Positions 35,563 through 47,322 are shown, numbered from the stretch's first letter. The stretch is 64,000 nucleotides of DNA from Salvelinus alpinus (GCF_045679555.1 NC_092094.1:32792655-32856654); one strand, 5' to 3'. Notes: generated from the letters alone by a model not told the origin. Translations and numbers: made by a program.

Positions 35563-37005
35563 TTAACTAGAGAACCCGTTTGGATTTAAGTATAACTGTT
35601 GTATGACTGATGCCTTTAGTGAGAGGTCTAATGCTTTAATATTTAATTTGGTCTGGCTTGCCATTCCAAATAAAATTGAATATTTTTTGTTCATATAATT
35701 TAATAAGCAGGTCACTAGGTGTAGGCAAAACATAAGCATATAGGTCAACTGTGATATGACTAAAGAGTTAATCAGGGTGATTTTTCCACAAATAGACAGG
35801 TATTTTCCTTTCCATGGTGGCAAGATCTTATCTATTTTTGCTAACTTTCTATAAAAATCTATTGGAGTGAGATCATTTCTTTCTATTGGGATTTATATAC
35901 CGAGTATGTCCACATCTCCGTCAGACCATTTAATTGGTAAACTACACGGTAATGTAAAATTTGCATTTCTTTAGTGATCCAATACGTAATATGGTACATT
36001 TATCATAATTTGTTTTTAATCCGAAGAGGATTGCAAAAGTATCTAGATCCTCTATGAGGCCGTGGAGAGATTCTAATTGAGGTTGAAAACATGAATCATC
36101 AGCGTACAATGACACCTTAGTTTTAAAGCCACAGATGTCTAACCCCTTAATATTATTGTTGGATCTAATTTTAACAGCTAACATTTCGATGGCAATAATA
36201 AATAGATATGCCGATAGTGGACAACCTTGTTTTACTCCTCTAGATAGTTTAAAACTTTCTGAGATGTAGCCATTATTTACTATTTTACACCTAGGGTCAC
36301 CATACATCACTTTTACCCATTGTATAAGAGATTCCCCAAAATTGAAATATTCTAGGCATTTATATATAAACTCCAGTTGTACTTTATCAAAAGCCTTTTC
36401 AAAATCAGCTATGAAAACCAGGCCTGGTGTCCCCGATATTTCATAGTATTCTATTGTTTCCAGTACTTGTCTTATAATATCTCCAATGTATCGTCCATGT
36501 AAAAAAAACTGTCTGATTAGGATGAATAATATCTGACAATACTTTTTTAATTCTATGCACCAAGCATTTTGCTAGGATTTTTTGCATCACAACACTGAAG
36601 TGTAAGAGGCCTCCAATTTTTTAAATGGACTGGATCTTTATATATACCACTTGGGTCCTGTTTCAGTAATAATGATATCAGACCTTCTTGTTGCATGTCC
36701 GATAATCTACCATTTATATAGGAGTGGTTAAAACATGCTAATAATGGTCCTCTGAGTATATCAAAAAAAGTTTGGTATACTTCCACTGGTATGCCATCCA
36801 GCCCTGGAGTTTTCCCAGCCTTAAAGGCTTTAATTGCATCAACAAGTTCCTCGTCTGTAATTTGGCCTTCACATGAGTCTTTCTGTACAGATGTTAATTT
36901 TACATTATTATTAGGAAAAAAATCCATACAATTATCTTCGGTTAGTGGAGATGAAGGAGACTGAAACGAAAACATATTCTTAAAGTACTTTACTTCCTCT
37001 TTCAA
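35563..37005 (-). pseudogene. L1 reverse transcriptase, broken
   Basis: Frame 37005-36553 has DEELVDAIKAFKAGKTPGLD and LKNWRPLTLQCCDAK. Frame 36310-35942 has SRGVKQGCPLSAYLF and SLYADDSCF with the YADD catalytic pair. Frame 35823-35563 has GKITLINSLVISQLTYMLMF. Frameshifts and a deletion separate them. The Gypsy target duplication abuts its end at 35547. Confidence 0.85.
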
Positions 37006-37113
37006 AATATCAGTTTCAATACAGTTTTTTTGGTAGCATTTCTATATTGAAGATTGAAAAAGAATTTGGTAAATTTTTCCCCATATTCCATCCAGTTCGC
37101 TTCATTTTTATAA

Positions 37114-37692
37114 TACACTGCTCAAAAAAATAAAGGGAACACTTAAACAACACAATGTAACTCCAAGTAAATCACACTTCTGTGAAATCAAACTGTCCAC
37201 TTAGGAAGCAACACTGATTGACAATAAATTTCACATGCTGTTGTGCAAATGGAATAGACAAAAGGTGGAAATTATAGGCAATTAGCAAGACACCCCCAAT
37301 AAAGGAATGGTTCTGCAGGTGGTGACCACAGACCACTTCTCAGTTCCTATGCTTCCTGGCTGATGTTTTGGTCACTTTTGAATGCTGGCGGTGCTTTCAC
37401 TCTAGTGGTAGCATGAGACGGAGTCTACAACCCACACAAGTGGCTCAGGTAGTGCAGTTCATCCAGGATGGCACATCAATGCGAGCTGTGGCAAAAAGGT
37501 TTGCTGTGTCTGTCAGCGTAGTGTCCAGAGCATGGGGGCGCTACCAGGAGACAGGCCAGTACATCAGGAGACGTGGAGGAGGCCGTAGGAGGGCAACAAC
37601 CCAGCAGCAGGACCGCTACCTCCGCCTTTGTGCAAGGAGGTGCACTGCCAGAGCCCTGCAAAATGACCTCCAGCAGGCCACAAATGTGCATT
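37114..37692 (+). mobile_element. 5' half of a second Tc1-like family
   Basis: It starts cactgctcaaaaaaataaag after TA (37112-37113) within L1 sequence. It runs into a transposase start and stops abruptly at 37692, where the foldback element begins. The 3' half is not found in the window. Confidence 0.85.
37413..37692 (+). pseudogene. Tc1-like transposase N-terminus, truncated
   Basis: ATG 37413; [20 protein letters not shown], then a helix-turn-helix with [16 protein letters not shown] and an AT-hook-like [12 protein letters not shown]. The frame is lost at the junction near 37692. All three catalytic residues are missing. Confidence 0.85.
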
Positions 37693-38145
37693 TTCAAAAT
37701 GTAGAGTTTCAATAACTCCATGGTCATGTGACCTAGTGACTTCAAACAAGGTTCAGAATGTCCACTCAGTGGACTACACATTGCACACCCTTTAGTTTGT
37801 CCATTAAAATCTCACAAATTTTAAAATAATTTTTCAAATGTAGAATTTCAATAGCTCCTTGTTCATGTGACCTAGTGACTTCAAACAAGGTTCAGAGTGT
37901 CCACTCAGTGGCCCTACACATTGCACACCCTTTAGTTTGTCTATTTTCATCTCACATGATTTTACATGAATTTTTCAAAATTTAGAATTTCAATAGCTCC
38001 TTGGTCATGTGACCTAATGTCCGCTGACTACCCTTCTATATAGCACACTCTTGTTTGTGTACTGTAAAATCACGCGGTGTAACGTACATTTTTCATAGTT
38101 TCAAATTTGCAATAGCTCCTTGGTCATGTCAATTACACACCTAAG
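37693..38145 (+). repeat. Left tandem-repeat terminus, about 3.3 units of 140 bp
   Basis: Units begin near 37694, 37831, 37972 and 38088. Each has tttcaatagctccttggtca then tgtgacctagtgacttcaaa and, in the first two, cacattgcacaccctttagt. Inner units (third, fourth) diverge and shorten. The right terminus carries the reverse complement. Confidence 0.85.
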
Positions 38146-38692
38146 AAGCATACAGTGGATATACACCCATATTGCATAACATCTAGTCATGCATCTTCTA
38201 TATTGTTGTACGTTATTATTAGTTTGACAATTAAGGGTTTCAGTCCAGTGTTGTGTTTACCCTTTTCTTTAATATTTATCTACAATAATTGGTAGTTCTA
38301 AGTACTTATTTTCCCTGTTTAATAGGAGAGAGACGGATAATATCTCCTTTCGTTGTTAATATCAACCATAAAAGAAAAGGGCAAAGTACGAGAGTCATGC
38401 TATTAATTGTCCAAAGCAGGGATGGAGAGTGAGCTAGTGAGGTAGGCTGCAGTGGGTTTGCTGGTCAATACATACACTGAACATGTAACCAAAGTAATGG
38501 TGGCCAGTAAATCAATGAATAAAAATGTAATATTGACAAATTAAACAGAAATTGTAGACCTTTAATCTTTTCCAACATGTCAACAGACACTTATCTTCAA
38601 TTAAGTATGAAACATTTCACAGTGTTAACTTTCTCCCTGGTTGATGTACATTTCAGAGCCTGTTCATGGTGGATGGGTTATAGCATACATTT

Positions 38693-39431
38693 TCAACAAC
38701 AAAGACTGCACTTCCAGTTTGTGTTCTTTACTCTGTTGAACTCTTTTGTCTTCATTCCTAGGCACAGCACATGGAACCACCGTTGGCATAAAAAAACATT
38801 CTATCAAAACAAAACAAAGCGTAACACGTTATAAATAATATCAAACATCAATGCATTATGACGAATGACGAATTAGCCATCCATTGTATTATATCATAAA
38901 TAGTCTTACATGCCATCACTGTTGTCAAAAGATTATACACATGTTAAATAAAGTTACTAACCCAGTAGGTCTTTGGGCCACATACAGGTTCTTTATCAGT
39001 GGCACACATGAAGCAGTTGTTGGCTTTGTTGAACTCTGAAATCATAACCATGAACTGTCCCACACAACTACATAAAAATAAAGAATTTACATTCTTTATT
39101 TACTTTGAATTAAATGTCATTACATACCAGACATTTTTGGTATATCCTCAGTCATTTCTTTTCGCAGTTGCTCCATGTGTTTTGGAAGGTTCCATATCAA
39201 TTTGGGAGGGGATGTTGGGGAAGTTCTGTGCAACTTCCTTGGCTATCTACACCAAAAAATAGAGTTTTTGACCTAATTGTCACATAACAGCTAACCATTC
39301 ATTATTGAAAATATAACTATCAAACCTGCATTACAAAGACCCCACAGCTGAAGGTGTCCTGCTGCATGGTGTGAGTTATTTCCCCTCCTTTCCACTTTAT
39401 GTCCGCCCAGCTGTCTTTTCCATGGCAGGAA
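38693..39431 (-). pseudogene. Ulp1-like cysteine protease plus PHD-like finger, C-terminal exons
   Basis: Four minus-strand exons by inspection. 39431-39326: WKGGEITHTMQQDTFSCGVF...MQ, with the Gln and catalytic Cys arrangement of Ulp1/SENP (C48) proteases. 39246-39128: AKEVAQNFPNIPSQIDM, then a one-base frameshift into LPKHMEQLRKEMTEDIPKMS. 39035-38962: EFNKANNCFMCATDKEPVCG. 38800-38693: LCQRWFHVLCLGMKTKEFNR...NWKCSLCC then stop. The last two join in phase after a Trp and form a C4HC3 finger lacking one Cys. Introns have GT-AG ends. The exon with the catalytic His is not found. The frameshift and missing Cys make it a pseudogene. Confidence 0.68.
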
Positions 39432-39958
39432 CTTCTCATTGTGAAGTATTCTCTTTTTTATGTAAAAATAATGAAATTATGATTAGTTACAGGCAAATGA
39501 ATATACAAGCAAAATTTGTATGCTGTTTTCCTTATCACTATAATCTAGTAGGAATTTATTAGTAGAGGTAATTTCATTTATGCCCCATTCTACACACAGC
39601 CTAAATTATAGGCACTGAACCATTTACAGGACAATAATAAAAGTAGCGTATAGGATTCAACCCAATCACAGAGTGAATAAATGTAGAGCGTTTGTAGACT
39701 TTAAGAAAAAAATATTATGTGACAGCTTCATCAGTACTATCTTAAAGAAAGTCATATCACAAAGATCACAGATGACAGTGCCCACCAAATCTATGACAAT
39801 AGAGAATTAATTGTATGCACCAAAGTGTGTTTGTCAAAATAATATCTGAAAATGTCAGTTGTTCTATTTGCAATAGCAATTTATGATATCTGCAGTTGAG
39901 GAATATTCCATGTACCAACACTACATGTAGGACGGACCTAAGATATTCCCACATAGAG

Positions 39959-42900
39959 TATATTTTTATTTTTTATTTCACCTTTATTCAACCAGGTAGG
40001 CCAGTTGAGAACAAGTTCTCATTTACAACTGCGACCTGGCCAAGATAAAGCAAAGCAGTGTGACACAAACAACAGCACAGAGCTACACATGGAATAAACA
40101 AACGTACAGTCAATAACACAATACAAAAGTCTATATACAGCGTGTGCAAATGAAGTAAGATTAGGGAGGTAAGGCAATAAATAGGCCGAAGTGGCGAAAT
40201 AATTACAATTTTGCAAATAAACACTGGAGTGAGATGTGCAGAAGATGAATGTGTAAGTAGAGATACTGTGGTGCAAAGGAGTAAAAAAATATATATAAAT
40301 AAAATAAATAACAATATGGGGATGAGGTAGTTGGATGGGCTATTTACAGATGGGCTACGTACAGGTGCAATGATCTGTAAGCTGCTCTGATAGCTGATGC
40401 TTAAAGATAGTGAGGGAGATATGAGTCTCCAGCTTCAGTGATTTTTGCAATTCGTTCCAGTCATTGTCAGCAGAGAACTGGAAGGAAAGGCGGCCAAAGG
40501 AGGAATTGGCTTTGGGGGTGACCAGTGAAATATACCTGCTGGAGCGCGTGCTACGAGTGGGTGCTGCTATGGTGACCAGTGAGCTGAGATAAGGCGGGGC
40601 TTTACCTAGCAAGGACTTATAGATGACCTGGAGCCAGTGGGTTTGGCGACGAATATGAAGCGAGGGCCAGCCAACGAGAGCATACAGGTCGCAGTGGTGG
40701 GTAGTATATGGGGCTTTGGTGACGAAACGGATGGCAATGTGATAGACTGCATCCAATTTGCTGAGTAGAGTGTTGGAGGCTATTTGTAAATGACATTGCC
40801 GAATTCAAGGATCGGTAGGATAGTCAGTTTTACGAGGGTATGTTTGGCAGCATGAGTGAAGGATGCTTTGTTGCGAAATAGGAAGCCGATTCTAGATTTA
40901 ATTTTGGATTGGAGATGCTTAATATGAGTCTGGAAGGAGAGTTTACAGTCTAACCAGACACCTAGGTATTTGTAGTTGTCCACATATTCTAAGTCAGAAC
41001 CATCCAGAGTAGTGATGCTAGGCGGGTGTGCAGATGCGGGCAGCGATCGGTTGAAGAGCATGCATTTAGTTTAACTTGCATTTAAGAGCAGTTGGAGGCC
41101 ACGAAAGGAGAGTTGTATGGCATTGAAGCTTGTCTGGAGGTTAGTTAACACAGTGTCCAAAGAAGGGCCAGAAATATACAGAATGGTGTTGTCTGCATAG
41201 AGGTGGATCAGATAATCACCAGCCGCAAGAGTGACATCATTGATGTATACAGAGAAAAGAGTCGGCCCGGGAATTGAACCCTGTGGCACCCCCATAGAGA
41301 CTGGCAGAGGTCCGGACAACAGGCACTCCCATTTGACACACTGAACTCTATCTGAGAAATAGTTGGTGAACCAGGCGAGGCAGTCATTTGAGAACCAAGG
41401 CTGTTGAGTCTGTCGATAAGAATGCGGTGAATGACAGAGTCGAAAGCCTTGGCCAGGTCGATGGATACGGCTACACAGTATTGTCTTTTGTCGATGGCGA
41501 TGTTGATATCGTTTAGGACCTTGAGCGTGGCTGAGGTGCACCCATGACCAGCTCGGAAACTAGATTGCATAGCGGAGAAGGTACGGAGGGATTCGAAATG
41601 GTCGGTGATCTGTTTGTTAACTTGGCTTTTGAAGACCTTAGAAAGGCAGGGTCGGATAGATATAGGTCTGTAACAGCTTGAGTCTAGACTGACCGCGGCA
41701 GCTTTCCAATCGTTGGGGATCTCAGACGATACGAAAGAGAGGTTGAATAGGCTAGTAATAGGGGTTGCAACAATTTTGGCAGATAATTTTAGAAAGAGAG
41801 GGTCCAGATTGTCTATCCCAGCTGATTTGTAGGGGTCCAGATTTTGCAGCTCTTTCAGAACATCAGCTATCTGGATTTGGGTGAAGGAGAAATGGGGGAG
41901 GCTTGGTCAAGTTGCTGTGGGGGGTGCAGATCTGTTGACCGGGGTAGGGGTAGCCAGGTGGAAAGCAAGGCCAGCCGTAGAAAAATGCTTATTGAAATTC
42001 TCGATAATCGTAGATCTATCGGTGGTGACATTGTTTCCTAGCCTCAGTGCAGTGGGCAGCTGGGAGGAGGTGCTCTTATTCTCCATGGACTTTACAGTGT
42101 CCCAGAACTTTTTGGAGTTTGTGCTACAGGATGCAAATTTCTGTTTAAAAAAGCTAGCCTTTGCTTTCTTAACTGCCTGTGTATATTGGTTCCTATCTTC
42201 CTTGAAAAGTTGCATATCGCCGGCCTATTCGATGCTAATGCAGTACGCCACAGGATGTTTTTGTGCTGGTCAAGGGCAGTTAGGTATGGAGTGAAACAAG
42301 GGCTATATCTGTTCCTGGTTCTACTTTTTTGAATGAGGCATGCTTATTTAGGATGGTGAGGAAAGCACTTTTAAAGAATAACCAGGCATCCTCTACTGAC
42401 GGAATGAGGTCAATATATTTCCAGGAAACACGGGCCAGGTCGATTAGAAAGGCCTGCTCGCTGAAGTGTTTTAGGGAGCGTTTGACTGTGATGAGGGGTG
42501 GTCGTTTGACCGTGGACCCATTACGGACGCAGGCAATGAGGCAGTGATCGCTGAGATCCTGGTTGAAGACAGCAGAGGTGTATTTAGAGGACAGGTTGGT
42601 CAGGATGATATCTATGAGGGTGCCCGAGTTTACAGATTTGGGGTTGTACCTGGTAGGTTCCATGATAATTTGGGTGAGATTGAGGGCATCTAGCTTAGGT
42701 TATAGGACGTCCGGGGTGTTAAGCATATCCCAGTTTAGGTCACCTAACAGTACAAACTCTGAAGATAAATGGGGGGCAATTAATTCACATATGGTGTCCA
42801 GGGCACAGCTGGGGGCTGAGACTTATTTCTGGAAAGGTGGATTTTTAAAAGTAGAAGCTCGAACTGTTTGGGCACAGACCTGGATAGTATGACAGAACTG

Positions 42901-42965
42901 TGCAAGCTGTCTCTGCAACTCTACCCCCTTTGGCAGTTCTGTCTTGGCGGAAAATGTATACACAT
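39959..42965 (-). mobile_element. CR1/L2-group LINE, 5'-truncated, in the foldback element
   Basis: The 3' tail on the plus strand is tatttcacctttattcaacc after a T-rich run; the 5' truncation is near 42957 within the endonuclease. An 8-bp repeat acatagag flanks it (39951-39958, 42966-42973). It shares sequence with the deleted copy at 48446-49110. Confidence 0.82.
40355..42890 (-). pseudogene. LINE endonuclease-RT polyprotein, multiply frameshifted
   Basis: Pieces: endonuclease C-terminal (42663-42280, SGTLIDIILTNLSSKY, LSDHCLIACVRN), linker (42215-41907), RT (41570-41071: SSFRAGHGCTSATLKVLNDI, IDLAKAFDSVIH, VPQGSIPGPTLFSVYINDV) and C-terminal (41061-40355). The catalytic YADD is changed to YADN (about 41185-41200). 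Many frame changes; dead copy. Confidence 0.85.
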
Positions 42966-43702
42966 ACATAGAGGCATTTTTCAGCTATGACTTTACCACT
43001 CAGAATCCAGAATGGATATGACAATGGGGCCAGCACAGGATGTAATACACCCTTACAACAATCTACTTTTTGATCTTCTTGACTTCTTATCTGGTAAACT
43101 GCTACTGTGTGTCAAGAAAAGAGCCCCAATTAGGGGTTAGTGTACTCCAGTAAAAAAGGTCTGGTTTAGATTAAAAGCTATTGCCCTGTGTCCCCGTTCA
43201 TAGGGGCATGAGAGACTAGTCAGTGGTAGAATTGAGTTGGCACTTTACTGGCCCAAACACCCACAAGGTTGAGGTTACTTATGGACAGTAATTAGTAATA
43301 TATATTTTTTTGCATTGATGCATTTTGTCTTCTAACTGTCCAAGAATAGCATCCAAAGTGTTAGGAAATATTTGTTCCCATAAATACAAAGGAGGATGTC
43401 TCTCCTCATACCTCTGGCACTTTAGTCAGACTGCCAGACTGTGCACCACAGAGCCAATCAGGAGAGAATACATACAGGTCAACGGTGCAAATTGAAAGTC
43501 AAGGGGTGTGTCTGTGCCTTTTGGATTACTCTCTCTTTACACAGAACCCCTGTGGTTCAAGTCTGCTCTGCGCATGTCTGAAAGTGACAGAGCCAGCAGC
43601 CAAGAGAGTTTTCCCACAATATGTCATAAAAATGTATTACACTTATGAATGTATGTGAATTGCTAATATGTATTAGATCCAGTACAATGGAATAACTAAG
43701 AC

Positions 43703-44384
43703 CTGAATTTGAATGCAGCGTGTTCCGATTCCTCCTTCTCTTTCTGTCCAGCAGCGTCAACCAAAAACACTTGGCCTGATGGTTCATGCAGATACTGGGG
43801 AAGCAATATAGAAATGTATTGATCCCTTAAATTATTTTACTATTAAATGACCCATATCACAACCCTCATACCTCTTCACAAAAATGTACCTAAATCAATT
43901 TTGGAAAAAGGATTTTACTCACGAAAGACGTAGGAATTTATTTTCCCAGTTAGAAATAGTAAGCCATGCATCAAATAACTATATTCATCAGAAAAACGAA
44001 CCCTCAGATGCAATATTGCATTTTGTAAGTTGTCTGCAGGTGGCTTGTTGTGAATGCACTCAAATATCAAGTCATTATCAGGTTATGTAAACTGCGTTCT
44101 AATACTCAACGTAGAAGGATTTGTCTTAATGTACAGTATATGAAAGTGATGCTATGAAAAGTATTCTTTCACGTTATCAAGCTCACTGTGACTGACAAAT
44201 CACTGCCTATTACTGTGATTAAAAAGAGCATATGAAACCTTAAAGGAAAGACCTGTGCGCTTTCCTTTAAGCACCTCTGTTTGAACACCTCTCCTGTCCT
44301 TGATCCATTCCACATACAGCCATTTGCGGATCTTTTCAGTGTCCACGTGAAAGATAGTTATTGCGAGGATGGAACATTTGTTGA
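43703..44384 (-). pseudogene. Upstream coding-like exons of the foldback-element gene
   Basis: Three minus-strand blocks with splice-like borders. 44384-44239: ILAITIFHVDTEKIRKWLYV then EWIKDRRGVQTEVLKGKR. 44033-43923: NLQNAILHLRVRFSDEYSYL then MHGLLFLTGKINSYVF. 43794-43703: YLHEPSGQVFLVDAAGQKEK then EESEHAAFKFR. Each is open in one protein-like frame, but the phases of neighbouring blocks do not all agree, so exons are missing or mutated. No family recognised. They may be the transposase-like part or the N-terminus of the Ulp1-PHD protein. Confidence 0.45.
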
Positions 44385-44479
44385 CTTAAAAAAATGTTTT
44401 TTTTAACACCCATGTAAAATGAAGGCCTGCAAAGCTTACAGATTTAAGTCTAATAGCATGAGATGAAAGTAGACAAACA

Positions 44480-45007
44480 TCAGAGTGTGCGATATGAAGG
44501 TATAGTCAGTGGACATTCTGAACCTTGTTTGAGGTCACTAGGTCACATGACCAAGGAGCTATTGACATTTTTTTATTTTTTTTAATGCATGTAAAACCAT
44601 GTGAGATGTAAATGGACAAACTAAAGGGTGTGCAATGTGTAGGCCCACGGTGTGGACATTCTGAACCTTGTTTGAAGTCACCAGGTCACATGAACAAGGA
44701 GCTATTGAAATTCTACATTTAGAAAAATTAATGTAAAATCATATGAGATGAAAATGGACAAACTAAAGGGTGTCCAATTTGTAGGCCCACTGAGTGAACA
44801 TTCTGAACCTTGTTTGAAGTTACTAGGTCACATGACCAAGGAGCTATTGAAACTTTACATTTTGAAAAATTTATGTAAAATCTTGTGAGATGAAAATGGA
44901 CACACTAAAGGGTGTGCAATATAGAAAGGTAGTCAGTGGACATTCTGAACCTTGTTTGAAGTCAGTAGGTCACATGACCAAGGAGCTATTGAAATATGAA
45001 TGTAAAA
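44480..45007 (-). repeat. Right tandem-repeat terminus, about 4 units
   Basis: Reverse complement of the left array: attctgaaccttgtttgaag and aggtcacatgaccaaggagc recur at about 44514, 44655, 44797 and 44938, a 141-bp period. The last unit ends near 45007 against L1 ORF1 sequence. Confidence 0.88.
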
Positions 45008-45053
45008 AAAGGTTGTACTTTGTTTACGCTCCCTAACTAATTCAAAATGCTGC

Positions 45054-46016
45054 TCACATTTCCACATGTTTATTAGCTTTGAAAACCGAATTAATGTCCA
45101 AATCGTGAAAATAAGACCTGTGCAATGTTGTGCGCAATTTTTCCAACATCATGACACTTATTTGGAGTCTGTGGCTCAAGTGGTTTGAAAGCCCGAATAT
45201 CCAACTTGAAACTGTCTTTACCTCGGTCTGGTTATCAATATATAGTTTATCGACGACGAGAGCTACTCGTTTCCCTTTTAATCTATTTTCCTTGAAAATT
45301 GGATACAGAACGTTACGTCGTTCTGCAATTTCCTTCGGGAACTGATCATACATGGCAATATTCGTGCCAGCAAGTCTTTTACCCAGGCTTTTAACCATTA
45401 TTGTATCTTTAAAGAAAGCAAATTTGGCAACGATTGGGCGTTCATACCTCTGCTCGAAGCGGTGTACACGTTCGAGTTGTATTTTGTCGATAGCTTCGCG
45501 TTGGATCTGAAGCGCTGTAAGGAGGAACTCACTAACTACAGATTCAGGAACTTTTTCTTTCTCTTGGATACCTGTAAGTACCAGATCCGCTCTCATGGAT
45601 CTAGTCTGTATGTCAAGTCAGGCTTCTCTCAGAACGGTGTTCTCCTTTTTAAGTTCATTAACATCGGTTTCAGTCTTATTGACTGTCCCTTTTAGCGTGT
45701 TTGTGTATTTCTCCAATGTCGCAGCTTTTTCATCACTCATCTCGAGGCTTGCCTTAAACTATTTTATATCCTTACTGACTAGTTCAAGTATACCCCGTTT
45801 GTCATTTATTGATTTTAACAGATCGGTTTCGACCTTTACTATTCCCAGTGATGAAAATATTAAATCGTCTGAAGAGTCACGTTTCCGTTTTGAAATAGGT
45901 TCCCCTGTCGTACTCTCCGTCATGTTTGGGTGTTGCTTGTTTTCGTAATATTTTTCGATAGATTTATCTAGTCTTAAAATTTGTTTTGTGTTGTTATCCA
46001 GATTGAAGGTTATCAC
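45054..46016 (-). pseudogene. L1 ORF1-type RNA-binding protein, broken
   Basis: The N-terminal part (46016-45759) is lysine/acid-rich with a nuclear-localisation-like SKRKRDSS. The C-terminal part (45596-45054) has RVHRFEQRYERPIVAKFAFF and QFPKEIAERRNVLYPIFKEN, the RRM/C-terminal domain blocks of L1 ORF1 proteins. Stops separate the two parts between 45759 and 45596. Confidence 0.78.
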
Positions 46017-46117
46017 CCACCAGATTGTGTAGTGCTAATATTTAGTCTAATTTACCGATATTACGTTGTTATCTTGAGGTGCTCTACATAACTACGTTCA
46101 GTCCACCATCTTCCTTC

Positions 46118-46529
46118 TCCCAAAGTAGTACTTTTAAGTACTTTACACCACTGGCTGAAATAAAATGTTCTTAAAAAGTCTCAGTGTAAAATAGTCCCTG
46201 TAGTTGGGTAGCCGGTGAAATCAGGGCAAGGTGAAATGCAAGGAGCGGTGTCCGTTAGCAAAATGTAAAATGACATACTGTAATGCTGTGCAGTTCGTGA
46301 GGATAGCGTAGCTACCAAATTGTCAGCCAACATAACGTGTAACGTAACTGTTTTGAAAAGTCATTACATTATTACGTTGCTCAACATTTTAACATTTGTC
46401 TTAATTAGTTAAAGTAATTACTTTTTATCGGCTCAGTGGGAGAAGATGGATTTTGGCCTACATTCTGCAAATTTTCTCATCGATGAAACATTTGATCTCA
46501 ATACAGTTTTCTGTTCCCAAAACGATAAT
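46118..46529. other. Right part of the split dispersed repeat and unassigned sequence
   Basis: 46118-46155 (aagtagtacttttaagtact...) continues the repeat seen at 26985-27365. The rest has no ORF. 46440-46535 resembles 54365-54475 (shared ttctgttcccaaaac and aacagagt). Confidence 0.4.
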
Positions 46530-46634
46530 CTGTTACGAACAGAGTGGATACTAACTATATCCATACGATGACCAATAAGCATACTACATACTCCATTTAA
46601 GTACAGTTAGTATGAGTATTTGAACACAGCTCAT
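46530..46634. repeat. Right half of a MITE (inverse of 23652 end)
   Basis: Ends ttagtatgagtatttgaaca cagct at 46634, the inverse of agctgtgttcgaatatccat at 23652. Next to it is Rex1-like endonuclease sequence on the minus strand. Confidence 0.55.
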
Positions 46635-46840
46635 GTCTGAGTCAGTCAGCCAAGTCTCAGTAAAAGCCATAAAACAGGCTCTGTACTCGTGAGGATGATT
46701 GACCTTTGCCTGCAACTGGTCTGTTTTATTCCTCAAGGATTGCACTTTCGACAGTTTTATAGAAGGTAAGGGAATGCGGTTAGCCTGCTGCTCACGTTTA
46801 ATCTGTAATATATTGAGATAAAGAATAATCCACCAAACGA
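46635..46840 (-). pseudogene. Rex1-like LINE endonuclease start fragment
   Basis: Minus strand shows KVQSLRNKTDQLQAKVNHPH, EYRACFMAFTETWLTDSD. This is the N-terminal part of a Rex1-type AP-endonuclease (SLRNKxD..., TETWL). It stops at the MITE end at 46634. It is the portion missing from the Rex1-like LINE at 18540-23651, allowing for about 40 lost residues. Confidence 0.65.
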
Positions 46841-47015
46841 GTGAAAAAAGTATCTCCCTTTTATAAATGATCTCATAAAAACATTTAGCATATATTACAC
46901 ATCTAACTGGACAAAACAGACTCACTTGGGACGTTACTAACTATAAAGTTACAGAAAGTGTAACAAAAACACAAACACCTGCTGCCTGTCACTATCTGGA
47001 GACACGCCCTAAATG
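46841..47015. other. Short unassigned sequence
   Basis: AT-rich, no ORF of note and no repeat termini recognised. Probably the rest of the Rex1-like 5' region or its flank. Confidence 0.3.
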
Positions 47016-47322
47016 TACAGTGCATTTGGAAAGTATTCAGACCCCTTGACTTTTTCCACATTTACTTAACTTTACAGCCTTATTTTAAAATTGATTTTTT
47101 TTTTATGTTCTCATCAATCTACACACTATACCCCATATTGACAAAGCAAAAACAGAATTTTAGACATTTTTGCAAATGTATTAAAAATAACAAACTGATA
47201 TCACATTTACATAAGTATTCAGACCCTTTACTCTTTACTTTGTTGAAGCACCTTTGGCAGCGATTACAGTCTTCTTGGGTATGACGCTACAAGCTTGGCA
47301 CACCTGTATTTGGGGAGTTTCT

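Larger units (their letters stand above)
37693..45007 (-). mobile_element. Foldback-type element with Ulp1-PHD gene (putative large DNA transposon)
   Basis: Both ends are arrays of the same roughly 140-bp unit in inverted orientation (37693-38145 and 44480-45007). The interior holds a minus-strand multi-exon gene with a Ulp1/C48 protease exon and a PHD-like finger (38693-39431) and upstream coding-like exons (43703-44384). A LINE inserted at 39959-42965 with an acatagag duplication. Excluding the LINE the element is about 4.3 kb. No target duplication is obvious. Ulp1 proteases are known in some eukaryotic DNA transposon groups, such as Zisupton/KDZ-like elements, but I cannot assign the family. 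Confidence 0.6.

Noticed and set aside
38577-38834. Plus-strand ORF over the PHD region
   Set aside because: The minus strand shows the Cys/His finger with matching splice phases; the plus frame is a shadow.
39766-39954. Exon with the Ulp1 catalytic histidine
   Set aside because: The open frame there (LTNTLWCIQLILYCHRFGG) has no recognisable His-Trp motif and no convincing splice sites.
42900-43040. Another exon of the foldback-element gene (about 43069-43011)
   Set aside because: A short block with AG/GT borders is open, but composition and phase are not convincing.
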